A DNA stretch of 64,000 bases from Pontederia crassipes (GCA_030549335.1 CM060196.1:19550501-19614500); one strand, 5' to 3'; counted from the stretch's first letter, positions 36,241-57,364 are shown. Made by a program: numbers and translations. Notes: a model not told the origin generated them from the sequence alone.

Positions 36241-38454
36241 CACTACAAGAAAATCGAAGAATAGTGACCAAAGAAACACGACGCTAGGGAGGCGCTACTG
36301 CGTCTCCGTGACATAAAGCGTCGCTTATATATGCGACGCTGCATATTGGTGACTAATGGCGTCGCAATAGAGCCAACAAAAAAGAAGACGTTACTAGCGC
36401 CAAAGGTTGACGCTATCTCGACTTTATTAAGACGCATCGTGTCCGACTGGGAGCAGTATAGATGCGTCGCTAAGTCGATGCTCAAGTGGCACTACAGTTG
36501 AAGCATTATTTTGGCACCCAAAAGACACTAACATTATGCGTTAGTTGACGCTATTTCGACGCTGTAGTGACACAAACATCATGGATTTTGCATCACCAAT
36601 GGGACGCTAATATGGCACTAAGGATGATATATTTAACATAAGCGTCGATAATTGATGCGACGCTAATGGGACGCTATGGATGCGCTAACTGCAATTGTTT
36701 TTACCCATAACAACCACATTTTTTCCCTTCCCAAATCATACAATTATATAATGCATATAAATGTATTGATACATTGATATTCGTCACAAGCATAATATGA
36801 AAGTATTACAGGCACAATATTTAAGATAAGAATATGAAAAGTAATAAACTGAACTAACAAAGTATACATATATCTAATAATAAGTCTATAAGTGACAAAT
36901 ACGATAGCTATCCATAGTTTGTTTCTATCCTAGGTTTGGGAGTTATTGTTATCGTTCTGGACGTTCGATCGAGACGTGCTCCATCCATGGCCTCACGAGG
37001 ATAGATTCTGTGTCGGGATCAATCCTTGAATCACCTGCAATAGCGGAGCCAACTATTGCGATAATTATTGCGACACCTATTGCGATATCTGTTCTAATAG
37101 CTGCTGCGATAGCTACGTTATATCAGGTGCAGCGGATGAGCTCGGAGCAGATGGGCCGCTGCATATCCTCCGCTCCTCCTAGATACCTGACGACTATGTC
37201 GAGGTCACGCAAGTATCCTTCTCATATCGTGCCGGCCACCTCCTCCCAAATATTAGGGTCTTTTACGAAATAAAAAAATTATACAATCATATAATATATA
37301 AATTATATATAAAAACACATAAATTTAAAAGATGACATCCCTTCCAAGAAACATTACTTGGTGACTGAGTACTCGGATCGTCTCTGTACTTTTCAGCCAT
37401 TTTCGCATTATACTCATTCTAAAAAATTTAAACATTGTGCATTTAAAAAATAGTGCACTAACGTCAATAACCAAATGAACATGTGATGAAACTTACCAGA
37501 AGCCTACGAGCAGTAGACGTGACCAAGTCGTTTGTCTTTCGACTCTTATGCGTAGGCTCGTAGACCACGCGAAAGTCTACGAGACCACCTTCTTTCTCCT
37601 CCTACGATAAAGTTTCAAATTTTATAACGTAAGTATAAGTCAAAAGTTTGATAAATTGAATTTATATGTAAATTACCATGCACCGTCGATGCTCGTCAAA
37701 TCGCATCGACCCTCTTGTGTGAATGTGGGTCTCGGACTTTGAAAGTCGGTTAACTCTTGCCTTTTTCGACTTCCTTTGCTATCGTTCATCCATCCTTTAT
37801 GAACATCAAATAGAATTTCAAAAATTATAAATTTAATAAAGATAATTTAAAAGTAAACATACTTCCTACATAAGGACTCTCAAACCGAACGTCTAATATG
37901 CCTTTTGGGTATCTTTGTATGTCCTACTCCAAAATGAGACCGACAGACGTGACGACCTTGCGAAACTTGTGTATATAATAAAATTGTGTATATATATATA
38001 TATTATATGTAATATATGCATATGTATATGTCTACGTGTGAGAGATTAAGTCACAACAATGTGTTTATCTATATGTATTATAAGTATACATATATGTATG
38101 TATATGTTTATATGTGCGAGATTAAGTGATAATAATATGTATATGTGTACTTATTATATATAAGTATAAGTATATACGTGTATTTATATGTCTATACGTG
38201 TCTTATTAAACGAGTGTGATAAAAAGTCGGCTACTGCGGTGCAATATAGACGCTATTGAGTTGCTAAAGTGTATTAGCGACACAATAGCGTCGAAATAGC
38301 GTTTCAGTCATTTTTGCGTCTCAACAAGACGACGCTATAGAGATGCCAATAATATCTACCTAGCGTCGACCAAGATTGCAGCTCTAGTGTGGTGCTAGGT
38401 AGACGCTATTGAGCTGACACAAAGACACTAAAATAGGATAATTTCTAGCGAGTC
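36241..38454. mobile_element. Non-autonomous CACTA (En/Spm) transposon
   Basis: Begins with CACTACAAGAAAATCG, the canonical CACTA terminus. Both subterminal regions are packed with direct and inverted copies of GCGTCG / CGACGC / AGACGCTA, typical of the transposase-binding region. The right end (ATAATTTCTAGCGAGTC) is only a degraded inverted copy, and no 3-bp duplication is evident. The minus strand at 37400-37620 has pieces (YNAKMAEKYRDDPSTQ; VVYEPTHKSRKTNDLV) resembling the plant En/Spm transposase-associated domain, with no intact frame. Confidence 0.75.
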
Positions 38455-40912
38455 ATGTCTCTTAATTCAGCCATCATAATTTCATAATTAAGAATTTAAA
38501 AATAATATATGTATAATTAAGATATAATATATATTGTATGGATAAATAACATATATAATATAGGTGACAAATTATATATTTAGGAACACTACTATGATGT
38601 AGACATATATAAGTAATCATCTAGAAATACATATATATGTTGAAGGTACATAAACAATATTTATTTATTTATTGATTAATGTATAGTATATATAATATAT
38701 AGGATTGCTCAAAATAAATAACATATAGTGATATAAATATAGATAGCCTATATATAGTTATTTATTTCTTAATTAACATATACAGGTATGCCAAGTAATC
38801 ACATTGACGTCTACTTAGCATCATGCTATTTATTTCTTAATTAACATATATAGGTATGTCATGTAATTACATTGACGTCTACATAGCGTCGTCGTGGATG
38901 TAACGCCAGTTAGCATCTTCATAGAGTCTCAATAAGAGCAACTGTAGTCAACCCATATATACTTGGCCATCGCTAGTCCATCAATAAGAGCCCTCCATTT
39001 ATATTTTTTGTCTTTTATCTTGCAGCTTTTAATTTATCTTTATTAAGACATAAGGATCATGACCAAAATATATTCATCATAAGAAAAGATCAATGAATCA
39101 TAATGATCAAGTGTCATAATCATCATAATCATATAAAATTTGATCAAGACTATAAGATAAAATCATGGAGAGCAAATATGCATAATTATAATCATCATCA
39201 TAAATAGATCAAAATTCATAAGACATGATTGGTTAAATCATAGATATGATTTAATCTAGATGGAAACATCATAAGGAGAGTCATAGGATTATATTGGACA
39301 TCATCAGTAAACCCTAAACCCTAAACCAAAGACATAAATAACATAATCACATCATGATTTAGATCAGGATTAGACAAATAATCAGAGGTTAAAGATTCAT
39401 AAAAATTATCATTATACTATCGCAGCCCGGTCCGAGTTCATAGGGCATCACTTTGAAAAACTAAGACATAACACGGGCCGGGTTATGGGCTTCCACAAAT
39501 CGGACGACCTTTTCACCCGATCGCTTCATCGTGGTTACAGCTTGGACCGAGTTATCATTAATTCGGACCAGTTTCATCTTCGTTGTAGAGCTCAGAGCTC
39601 TCGACATTGGCGGATCCAAACTGAGTTTCGACAAACTCGGTCCGAGTGTGGACCTGCTTGGGCTGAGTTGCAGAGAATCTGGGCCGAGTTTCATTATGCA
39701 AAAATTGCGCGGATGCGCAGAGGGCGTTTCTATCATCTTTCTAGTGATGGCCGGTATTAGGCATTATCATAAATTATGGTACTATAATTATGAATTAACC
39801 AGGGTATGTTTTAAGCCTAAAATCAAGATTTGATGATAAATCTACTCTAGTTTCATACTTTATGAAGTTTCCGTGGAAAATCCATGTTCCTTATCTTCTT
39901 CCTCTTCCTCTTTTCTTCCCATTCCTTAAGTCTCTGCTCTTTGTTCAACTTTCGGCATCATCAAGTTCGTGATGCGAGCGAAAGAAAATGAGAGAGTATA
40001 GGAGGAACACGCACATGAGAAAAATCAATGGGTCAAAAGGTTGATTAATTTGTAAGAGGCATATAAACTTTGAGTTGGACTCTAAATGACTATTTGGTTC
40101 GTGGATAAAGTGTGGAATAGCTTTCTATTCTGATGAATATCGTCAAATAGGTGACAGATTAAAGTTAACTCGATCAACGTACGTTTTTTTATGAAACCAC
40201 CTTGAAACTCGTGATACCATCATTTATTCCACAAAATTATAAGATTTTTATTCCATCAAAACAAAGGAATAAACATATTTTCACATTTTTTCATCTTTTA
40301 CCATTTTTTATTTTTTTATAATTTAATCATATATTATTATTTTATTATAATAACAATAATAATTGTCATAATAAAATAATTTAATTATAAAATATAATAT
40401 ATTTAAAAGTTATTTTTTATACTAAACAGAAGAGAGAATAAGAATATGATAAGAATATTATATTTTTTAAATAACTTTTATTATTCTTGTCCAAACGGCC
40501 CTAAAGATAAGATTTTTATTTTTATTTGTTGATGATTAGATTTTTTTTCTTTTTATATTATATCTCGAATCTTTTTTTTTAAACTTGTCGAGTGTTACGA
40601 ATTTTGTGTATGGACTCGAGATTTTTTTATATGGATTTAATTTACCCTTTTATTCCAAAAGAACATTAAATGTATATCGGTCATCCTAATCTATTAATCA
40701 ATTATTTAAATAAAATAAGAGGTTTGGTAGCATGCAACTAATTTTTGTACAATCTGTATGCAACTATCAAATCAGAATAATTGAATCATGATCGTATGAT
40801 TATGATTCAATTTCTATTAAATTTAATATTAATCTCAACCATATAATCATCCAATGATTCACATTCGTTAGATGCATATTGATTGTACAATTTTAATTGC
40901 ATATTACTTAAA

Positions 40913-40947
<35 letters not shown>

Positions 40948-43696
40948 ATATAATTTTCTACAACAAACTTATTTATCAATCCAAATCCATGATAAAAGAA
41001 AGGGGAAAATCATCTACCTTTACACTAATTTGTTTTTATGTCGTTTCGTAATTAACTACTATAGCATTTGGAATTAGGATCAATTGAATATCTGTAAGTT
41101 TTTTTACTTGTTATAAAGTTCAATTAAGGGCTTAATTAAGTTTTGAGGATTGGTAATAATTCTTCAATCTGGAGTTCGGAACTCTTATTTATAATTCAAC
41201 GTTAAGATTATAATTATTATAAAAATAATACTTTTTATAATAGCTCAATTAAGCTTTTAAAATTATTATTATCATTTAGCAACCACCCAATGCATCATGT
41301 TTTTTTCAAGGGGAAAATTAGTCAGGATCGGTCCAATTTTCGATTAAAAAAATCATCCCTTATTTTTCGAATCATTTTTTAAATTAAAAATTATCTTAAA
41401 ATCATTTAGAACAATAAAAAATCATCTTCTAGATCTATTTTTAGTAGTTTTTTCATGTCCCTAATTTTATATAATTATATTTTAAAATTATATACAATAA
41501 ATTAAAGTTAATATAAAAATTAATTTTATATTAAATATAAAATGCACTATTAAAATTTTAAAGGTACCTTATTAGAGTTCGATAATGTGATAAAAAAATA
41601 TGAAATTATATGAAAAAATGTTATATTTATAATACAAAATTTGATAAGTAATGAATTAATTATATATAAAAACTATAAATAAAAAATGAGATACATGGCC
41701 CCTACAATTTTTTCAGAGAGATTTAAATTTTAGCAGTTGAATTTTAAACGAAAAGTCACCTTTAAAGTTTTAGTTTTTTTGGGATCGGGTCGGATTTTTC
41801 TTACACCTAACCAATTTACATGTTTTTCGTATTTTTCTTGATTAAGTGTATACTGTATACCGAAATTATCCAATGAGAAAATTATTAGACATTGTTATTT
41901 GTTAGTCTCCACAATCCTCCTAGCATAAATTTAAAATTTGCTTTCTCGTTTTACGAGCCCCTAGGGCGCCGTTTAAATTAGTTGACAAAAAAACGATACT
42001 AAATTACAATATCGATAAGCACTTTAAATTGTGAGGATGATTTTAAAAACAAATATTTAATGTTTGGATAAATTTACTGATAATAGTAATAAGTTATGTA
42101 CTTTTCTGATAAAACAATTGACAATTCATTTTTTATAATAAAAAAGCTTAAATGTCTAAATTTGAAAACTAAAATATATTTTAATTTGATCCTAATATGC
42201 AAATAAAGATGTAATATGATTTAATATGTGTTAGGATTTTTTTCAAGAGAAATTATGCAACACACCGAGAATTTAAGACGACTCCAAGAGATTTAAAATC
42301 AAGTTATTTTCTGTTCAGATTCCTAAAAATTTATGTAGGCATTCCATTACAAATGAAAATTATATACGGATTAAGACTTGGAAATTTCATAGTGTGAGAA
42401 TATTTTTTTTACTTCTAAGTGTTTTTGTCAGATGAATTTTAAATTGAGATAGGATTCAAGATATTATTAAGAAAATGAATGTAAATAAAAAGTGATGAAA
42501 GAAGAAAAGATGTTTTTAGATTATAGAAATATCTGAAAATTAAGAATTATAATATTAAGTTAGTTCAGTTAACCAAATGATCCGCAAGTGAAAAAATATA
42601 AGTTGGAATGGTAAGACAAGGAGTTATCTTTTCAAATATTCATTTATCAAACAATTTTTTTCAAAAAAATATAAATTATTTTGATATGCTTATTGACTTT
42701 GCCAAACAATTGTGAAGTTAAAAAGCCCCTTTGTTACATGAACATTCTTGGGATTAATTTTATTGGAATTGTCCGATTATTAATCTAATTGACGCGAGTC
42801 AAGAAAGTTATCATACATTCATATACCACCTACCTCCATGGAGAGTTTATGAATTATGAGTATAGATGTTGATGGAATATGCATAGATACAATGTCATGA
42901 TATTTTCATTTATTATGATGCATTTGGCATCCATCCTAACACTTGAAACCATTATTTACGTCAACAATCTTTTTTTTCTATTTGTGAATTTCAAAATTGA
43001 GAAAATACATGACACTTGCGAGATATTATAAGACAATAAAATTCATGCACGAGTATAATATTCAGATCATCCCATTACTCTATCTAACCTCTGCAAAGTC
43101 TATATAAACATTCCCGTAAAATAGCACGCGGACGAAATAATGAATGTATAAAATTGCTGTCTCTAATTGAGATTAATTAACTATTATTTTCAGTCAACTT
43201 ATAAAATATACTTTTAATGTGATCATAAATTAGTTGGTTGAGCATTTCAGAACTATTTAACTACTAAGGGTACGAAGGAATTCATGGTGTGTTTCGACTT
43301 AAGACATATACTATGTTGACGACCGATGCTAGTGGGAATTCGGCACTGTCGTGATATGGGATTTACACGTGTTTGACTCGAAATTGATTCGTTGAACTTA
43401 ACCGACATTGTTACACACTCTTCTTAATGTCCATGACGATTCTGAATGATAATATTTGAATTATGAGATTTAATTTTTTAAATCTTGTCGATCTTTCGAT
43501 AAATATGGGCTGCCAGGCGTCTTCTGACACCTTTTAGATGGGGACTCACAAGGTTCTTAGTATTTTGTACTCGGACATAACTTACGTGGATAAATAACTC
43601 ATTTTCTTAAAAAAAAAAAAGGATATGAAAGGAATTAAGGAGAGACATGTTCGATATCTACGAGCAAGAATAAAGCCCCATGAAAGCTACAACACC
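38455..43696. other. AT-rich intergenic, no gene seen
   Basis: About 5.2 kb. Contains a (TA)n run near 40917-40944, a GC-richer patch at 39420-39740 with repeated GGTCCGAGTT-like words and no supported product, and 2.5 units of telomere-like CCCTAAA near 39307. Confidence 0.4.
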
Positions 43697-43882
<186 letters not shown>

Positions 43883-44375
43883 TATTTGTGTATTATATTA
43901 TTTAAGAAGGAAATAGAAAAAATATCCGATGCACTGCCAGATTCAATGAATAATAATAAATAATAAAGTGGCAAGACGCAAAGCCATTAGATCATATTTT
44001 GCAGCCCCCACCCAGACTTTGCACGGTGGTAGAGGCGTCCACGCTCCTCCTTCCTCCCCCTTTGGATTCCGCCCTTCGTCCTGTGGCTGCTCCTCGGTCC
44101 ACGACGACACCCACGCCGCCGTCCGATCGGCATCCGATCCGACGGCCGGCGACGCTGCCTCTAAACCCCTCAAAAGGCTCAAACCCCCCCGGCCTCCACG
44201 TTTTTCTCCCGTTTCTTTTTCATTTCTGACTGGTATTTATTGCTGTTGCCCCTCTTCCTCTCCTTCGTTTCCCAAATCCTCTTCCTTTTACTGCTTCCTA
44301 CCGCGAGCTCCCTTCCTGCCGTGGAGCAGTTCTATAAAAGAAGAGGAGCAAGAGGACGACGACAAAGAAGGAGAC

Positions 44376-45618
44376 ATGTTACAGGAGCAAGTGACGAGTT
44401 CTCTCCCTTCCAGCAGCGAGAGGTCCTCCAGCTCTGCACATCAGATGGAAGTCAAAGAAGGCATGCCCGAAGTCTTCTCCTTTTGGGTTCTTTTCGTTTT
44501 CTTACTTGTTCGCCTGCTTTGCTTGTCGAAGATGGTAGTTTGTGATAGATGCAGCCTGAAAGGGGTGATCTTGCTGAGGGGTTTCGATGTTTTTTGCTCT
44601 AATTCTGGAACAGTAAATTAGGATGTTCTTAGTTGACATTGTAAAGGTTGGATTTATACATATATTTTCTTTTCAGTTGTTAATTTGTGACGGATTTGGA
44701 TGGAAAGCTTGGATTTCTCTGCTTGCTTTTTGTACTTTGAGGTCAAATCGTCCGGAGAGATAAAAAAGAAGAGATTTTTATGTGTTCGTGATACGACTTT
44801 CCGTTCAATCTTCGAGCTTTTTGGGAAATGTGCTCTTCGTTGTGAGGTTGACTTATTTTTTCGGTCTTTCGGATCTTTCTGCCTAGTTGTTTGGAAGGAA
44901 AAAAAGTTAAGAATTTTATGTTATGCAGTGAGTCATGCTCGCTCATCTGTTTGAGGTTGAGGAATGCACTTTCCCTCCTTTTTACGCTTTCAAATTTGTC
45001 TTCTAATACGAAGAAGGAAAGCAATTATTGTCCAATTGTTCGAGATCTTAATAAAAATGGAGATCTTCCTCTTTTCTTCGTTCTAGGGATGGAGAGTGAT
45101 GAGGAGATCAGGCGAGTGCCGGAGTTCGGATTCGAACCCGCCGGTCCGTCGACGTCCGGCCGGGAAGCAGGGTCGTCAGCGGCTCCCGACCGCACCCAGT
45201 CTTCCTCCCAGACCGGGCAGCGGAGGAGGGTGCGCAGCCCGGCTGACAAGGAGCACAAGCGCCTCAAAAGGTTCTTTGCTGTTTCAGTGATCCCTTTTTG
45301 TCTGTCTTCTCTGGTTGGTGTTGTTGGCTAAGGGTGACTGTTGTAATCGATGTTAAAAAGGTTGCTGAGAAATAGAGTGTCCGCTCAGCAAGCACGGGAG
45401 CGGAAGAAGGCTTACCTGAACGACCTCGAGCAGAAAGTTAAGGATTTAGAGGCCAAGAACTCGGAGCTGGAGGAGAGGATGTCCACATTGCAGAACGAGA
45501 ACAACATGCTCAGACAGGTACCTGCATGCTCCACCTCTGTGAAATTCCGAGTATGCTTTTTTTCCCGAGATATTATGCGTTTGTTTTCGAAAATCACAAC
45601 CACATGCTGGTATGATTG

Positions 45619-45654
<36 letters not shown>

Positions 45655-46467
45655 TCTCCCCCTCTCTCTATAATTTTTCTTTTGAAACGAGGAAGGGAGT
45701 AGGTAGGAAACTGCAGAATGTTAGGTAGTGACGAACTTTTGAAGGTTATTGTACAATAACATATGCTGCATAATATCTTAGCTCCGTGATCCGTGTTGCT
45801 CTTCCCAGTGGAGTTACACAAGTGTGTGACTATATCTGAATTACTTTGAGGTATGATGTAAAACTAGTTCTGCCACATCTTTAGATCTTTATCTAATCTT
45901 GTTCGGAGATGAACGAGGCAAATGGTTATGGCTTCTTAGGCAACAGTGAGCTCCTTGTGAAAGCAGTCTAAGATCCATTTGATACCTCATGATGTTCATG
46001 TCTACCTACTTTAACATCCCAAACTGTCCCATCTTTTTCTTTTATCTTCCACTCTATACCAAGATGCTGAAGCAAGCGAAACTACGAAGCAACCTTTTTC
46101 TCCTATTTGGACATTAGGTGCGATAACCTCAACTGTGATCCATGGAGAAAAAAATCCTGTTTCAGGGTCGTGCATTTACTGTCCTTGCTCTTCTGGGATC
46201 TCTTATGTCCTTCATCTTGGGTGTTTGAGAAGAGTGAAATCGGCGCTCTTAAGTCAAATTCTGCCGAATTGTCTGCTTTATCAAATGTGATTACAGTTAA
46301 TGTCAATAATTTATGATGGCCGGCTGCATGCTGTCTGAACTCCATGATTATAGAATGAGAAAGAAGTCATTCTTCTAATAACTGGTGTCCTCTCCCTGCA
46401 GATACTGAAGAATACTACAGTGAGTAGGAGAGGATCCAACAGTAGTGCCAGTGGAGACGGGCAGTAG
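44376..46467 (+). CDS. HY5: HY5-type bZIP transcription factor
   Basis: Coding exons 44376-44460, 45087-45270, 45361-45517 and 46402-46467 give 163 residues; Arabidopsis HY5 has 168. The N-terminus carries the [12 protein letters not shown] block. [13 protein letters not shown] (31-43) is the COP1-interaction motif. Residues 83-106 are the basic region ([18 protein letters not shown] followed by ARERKK). A leucine zipper follows ([20 protein letters not shown], then [11 protein letters not shown]). HY5 acts in the nucleus, binding G-box-type promoter elements to drive light responses, and is degraded through COP1 in the dark. Intron 1 starts with GC (AAAGAAG/GCATGC) and ends TTCTAG. Only this border gives the conserved KEG-MESDEE junction in phase, so it is probably a GC-AG intron. 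Intron 3 holds a (CT)n tract. Confidence 0.95.
45621..45669. repeat. (CT)n tract in HY5 intron 3
   Basis: About 49 bp of near-perfect CT repeat with a few CC interruptions, 100 bp after the exon 3 donor. Confidence 0.95.
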
Positions 46468-48121
46468 AAGAAAAGACGTCAGAAAGTAGTTGCACGATCC
46501 CCACACTGATAGGTTTCTAATTGTTGTTACTCTTGGCCCTCGATGGCATTTAATGTTATGCTGCAAATTCTTTTATAAGAAATGGTGTGCTGCATCTGTG
46601 AAGTACCTGAACGGTAATGCAAATTTCCATCAAGGAAAGTGTTTTACACGCTAATGGGTGTTACTACTAAAATTCCATCGTTGTATGCTTGTTATATATA
46701 GACTTCTGTGTTTACACGCCACTGGGGTTGTTACGAATGGATTTGTCACCATCCTTGTCTAGGACCTGCACTCTGGTGTCTTAATGGCTTGAACATTCCG
46801 TCTGCACAGACAAGATGACGGTGAAGTATTTCTCCAATAATTCTGGAGTGCCTGCCCGCAATTAATGTAGGGGTCCGGCGGTAGCTGGTCTTTTACCAGA
46901 GCATCCGAAGTTGGTGGGGCAGCAAATTCAAAAGCTTTGTCCAATGTGTGTGGTTTCACAGGCTGTCACTTGGCTGTTCAAATCATCGCAATTTTTAGTC
47001 GACAAGTTGGGACTTGGTTCATGTCCTTTTGACAGCCACCATGAATGGATGGCCATGGGCACAGAACAAGTTGGCTGGTCTTTACCAGTGGGTGGCCAGT
47101 CCCCTGGAAAGGTGACATTTAGAAAACCATGAATTCGGAGCTGTAGATTGTGTAAGATCCCTAATAGAAAAAAAAAGGAACTCAAGTATTCGCCGTGGGA
47201 CCTTATGGAAGAGTTACATAGAGGTGAGCACAGCTACCGCCCACCCAATTATGGAGAAATATTTCTAATCCAATTTATAATCGGATAAAAAATCCCACGG
47301 GTTCATTGAGACCGAGTTCAACGTATGAAATTTGATCCATGACCTATCGATTTAGACCGCACCGATTTTGTTGTTCGAAAATTATTCGTGGTCCATTTTA
47401 TAATTGGTCCAGGACCGGTTTTAAGAAATAGAAAACCTGCATTCCGATCCGATCGGATCCTTTTACCTAATTGGTTGAAGTAATAATAAAATAATAATAC
47501 TTACTTAGTTCTAATTATTTAGTTTTTACGGTCATTTGTTCATTTGAAATGCTAATTTCTTTTTTGATAATTTGATGTTTATTTTGTGAAATTGTGGTTC
47601 AATTTTGTTAATTGTATTAACTTGTTTACATATTTTATATTTTTAATGATTTTTTTGGCCCACTAAAATTTTCTGTTTTATTCCTAGACAACATCGGATC
47701 CTAGAAAAGTCGGGCAGGATCGGGTGTAGGTGAATCCTGAGCCGAACCCTGATTTGCTCTAGCCTAGAGCTACAATGATGTACCATATTGCATTTGAGCT
47801 GTTGTATTCGATATAGTTTGCATATTGCACGGTTGCACCACACAAATGGAATATCTCATATGTGTATCACAAACGAGTCATTTCATCAGGCACTCGTATT
47901 TTATTAATAATTCGTAAGATCCATAAACAGGGTAATCACTGGGATCTGAAAGAATGCACCGCTGGACCTGTCAAGAATATCCTACAACAGTCCATGGGTT
48001 TTCGCCATCATCATTTGCTGTTCCAGTTGGCGGTCCGTTCTATTCAGTGAGTATGTGTTACTTTAAGGAATCACGTAGTACTGGATCATGGAGTCAAGTG
48101 ATACTTTGCTCTACTTGGTCT
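46468..48121. other. Between HY5 and ABCC 3' ends, no gene seen
   Basis: HY5 3' UTR, then sequence without supported coding potential, then the ABCC 3' UTR (the genes converge). A degenerate repeat patch spans 47250-47770 (GATCCGATCGGATCC, TCGGGCAGGATCGGG). Confidence 0.45.
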
Positions 48122-54851
<6,730 letters not shown>

Positions 54852-55248
54852 GCACCTGAACAAGAACAGTTCTTTAATGCGTCGGGGGGATTGCGACAGG
54901 CGAGAAATGCTTGCTACTTAGTTAAGTGATCCTGCCGCGTCTCCTAGGGGTCTTCATATATAATGAAGGACGGAAGGAGAATCGAAAAAAGGAGATTTTT
55001 TTTTCTACTTGAATTTAAGTTGAAAGTGAACGGTGGAAAAAAAAGTTTCTTGTTTCCCCCCTTCAACATCCCACTCCAAAATGAGGTGGGAAAAAAAAGA
55101 AAGACTATTAACTTTTTTATCTTAATCATACTAATATAAATATAAATAATATATTTTTTTTAAAAAAAGAAGAATATTTGATTCTTAGGTTTTTTCTGTA
55201 TTCTTTTCTTTTCCTCTTTTTTTTTTCCTAATAATATTTGAACCAAAT

Positions 55249-55290
55249 TCGACCCCATCTAATGGGATAAGACTTTGTTGTTGTTTGTTG
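55249..55290 (+). mobile_element. 42-bp RTE tail insertion upstream of ABCC
   Basis: Forty-two bases (TCGACCCCATCTAATGGGAT then AAGACTTTG and TTG repeats) bracketed by a perfect 17-bp duplication TAATATTTGAACCAAAT at 55232-55248 and 55291-55307. It lies about 400 bp upstream of the ABCC ATG, possibly in its promoter or leader intron. Confidence 0.92.
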
Positions 55291-55307
55291 TAATATTTGA
55301 ACCAAAT

Positions 55308-57364
55308 AAATCTTACAGGATGATTGCACGCGCGTGCCCCGAATAGGAAAAGCCAGTCAAAGGCGGCTCCTTGGTGCACAAGGATGATGCTAGGGGACAA
55401 CCACCACCTCCTTTACTCCTTCCTCCTCCTCATATAGAAACAGCTCCAAAACCTGAGAAACAGGAGAGAGAGAGAAGAGAGTGAGAGAGTGGAATGTTAC
55501 AGCGATCTCATCTCTCTGCTGGAAGGTTGACAAAAGGCGCAGGAAAGAAGGGGATGTGGGGAGAGAGGGAGAGAGAGAGGGATCAATTCGCCCGATTGAT
55601 GCGGTTGAGCGTTTCATAACATCTCGTATGGAAAGGACAGAAAGGGAAGGATTTTTTTTATTTGTGGCTCCGCTATTGAAACTAAATTTAATTAGTTAAT
55701 TAGTAATAATATTCAGAAATATTTATTAATTGTTCATATATATAATTCCAATACACCTTTTTTATTATATAATTGTTGATGAGCTTATAGACTAATGTTT
55801 ATTTAATACACATTACTGAATTAATAAATAAACCTAAATATGAGACATTTTAAAAATGTATACGGGATTTAAAATTTTAAAAGTTATGTTAAAAATATTT
55901 GAAATATCATCCATATTAAATTTTGATGATTTTATCTTAGTCAAAATCAGAGCCGTGCCAAACAGCAATATTGGTCTGACCATATATATTAAGGGAATAA
56001 AAAATATTTGGGGGCAAAAGTTGACCTCTATATATAGAACGTCGTTGGATCGTCATTTAATGATTCATAAATAGACACTTGTTTGTAAATATTTTAAAAA
56101 TACTTATTTATGGATCGTTAGATGATGATCCAAGTCATATATATGAGTCATTTTTTACTTCACATAATTTTTAATCTCATATATTAATTACTTAAATCTC
56201 TAGTAATAATATTATTGTAAAAGGGAAAAATTGTATGCACAGTGTGTTATGGATTTTGGTTATCTACATGTGTTGTTGTATAAGAGAGTGACAAATTGCC
56301 AAATTAAGATAAGGAGTCCCTTTTTTGGGGTCAATTTTTTTCATTTATAAAAGAGGAATATTAATTTTGAAAAGTGAGATAAAGTTCTGCAACTTTTCGG
56401 CTGCCCTTACAGATGAGACAAAGCGACGTTTCCATTTCATTGGGTTGCAGGATTCCTGATGTACCTTTTTTCGCAATAATAATTGAAATATTTTGTATCC
56501 TTGGTGTCAACTTTTTCAGATCCTGAATTTTTTACTGTGCATTTGTTTTCTTTTTTTTTGTCAAAAATAGTTGATGTGGGCTGGCAACAGATAAATTCAG
56601 GAAAAGAAACATTTTTCCTCCACAGTGCTTAAATTTGATTTGAGATTTTTTTATTTAGAACTCTAGTTATAACTTGAACTTAATGTTTCATATGGATTAA
56701 AAAAAGCGTTGTTCAGATGTAATTTCTTCCAAACCATCAATACCTCTCATCGTAGGATCAAGGTCAAACTACAATGACGAGACCCGGCAAGGTCCGTGGA
56801 CAGCAATGTCGGACAACTCGAGAGTCAGTGGTCTTTTGTAAGGAAGAGGGTCGTGGCGTCGAGCAAAGGTCCACGCCAAGCAAGGTCGGACAACTCGGCG
56901 GTTGGCACTCTCACGTGAGAAAAGAGAGAGGAAGAGGGTCACGGCGAGCAAGGCCGGACTATGGCGACGAGGGCTAGCGAGTGTGGGACAACTTGGTAAG
57001 AAGAGTGTTGTTGCGATGTCGCTACAATGTCATTGTGATGTCGCGTGAGGGCCACTACAATATCAATTGAGGACCGCTGAGGGCCATGAAGATGTCATGT
57101 GGGAAAAGTGATGCAACAACGATTGAGATCGAAGGAGAGTGATGTCATGTGGGAAACAGGGCGCTACGGCAACTGAGATCGAAGGAGACACACATCATGC
57201 ATTTACATTAGGGCCCAATCTCCTCCCGAAGTCTTTTTTCCATTTCTTAGTTGTCCCTCGAAAGTCGATCCGGATACCTCCAGGTCGTCGGCTTCTTCAA
57301 TGAGGTCGTCGTTCGCTTCAGGACGACAACGAGATGACGGTTGAAGCTACAACGACCTTTCTAG
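55308..57364. other. Upstream region of ABCC and intergenic
   Basis: GA-rich stretches at 55455-55590 may belong to the ABCC promoter or leader. A GC-richer block from 56760 repeats words such as AAGGTCGGACAACTCG and GATGTCATGTGGGAAA; it has no convincing long frame and may be transposon cargo. Confidence 0.35.

Noticed and set aside
39305..39326. Telomere-like CCCTAAA repeats
   Set aside because: Only about 2.5 units; too short for an interstitial telomere.
43968..44621. 217-codon frame overlapping HY5 exon 1
   Set aside because: It reads through HY5 exon 1 into intron 1; only the part from 44376 is conserved HY5, and the upstream part is leader.
45124..45141. tRNA-like GGATTCGAACCC
   Set aside because: It lies in HY5 exon 2 coding sequence and no tRNA fold surrounds it.
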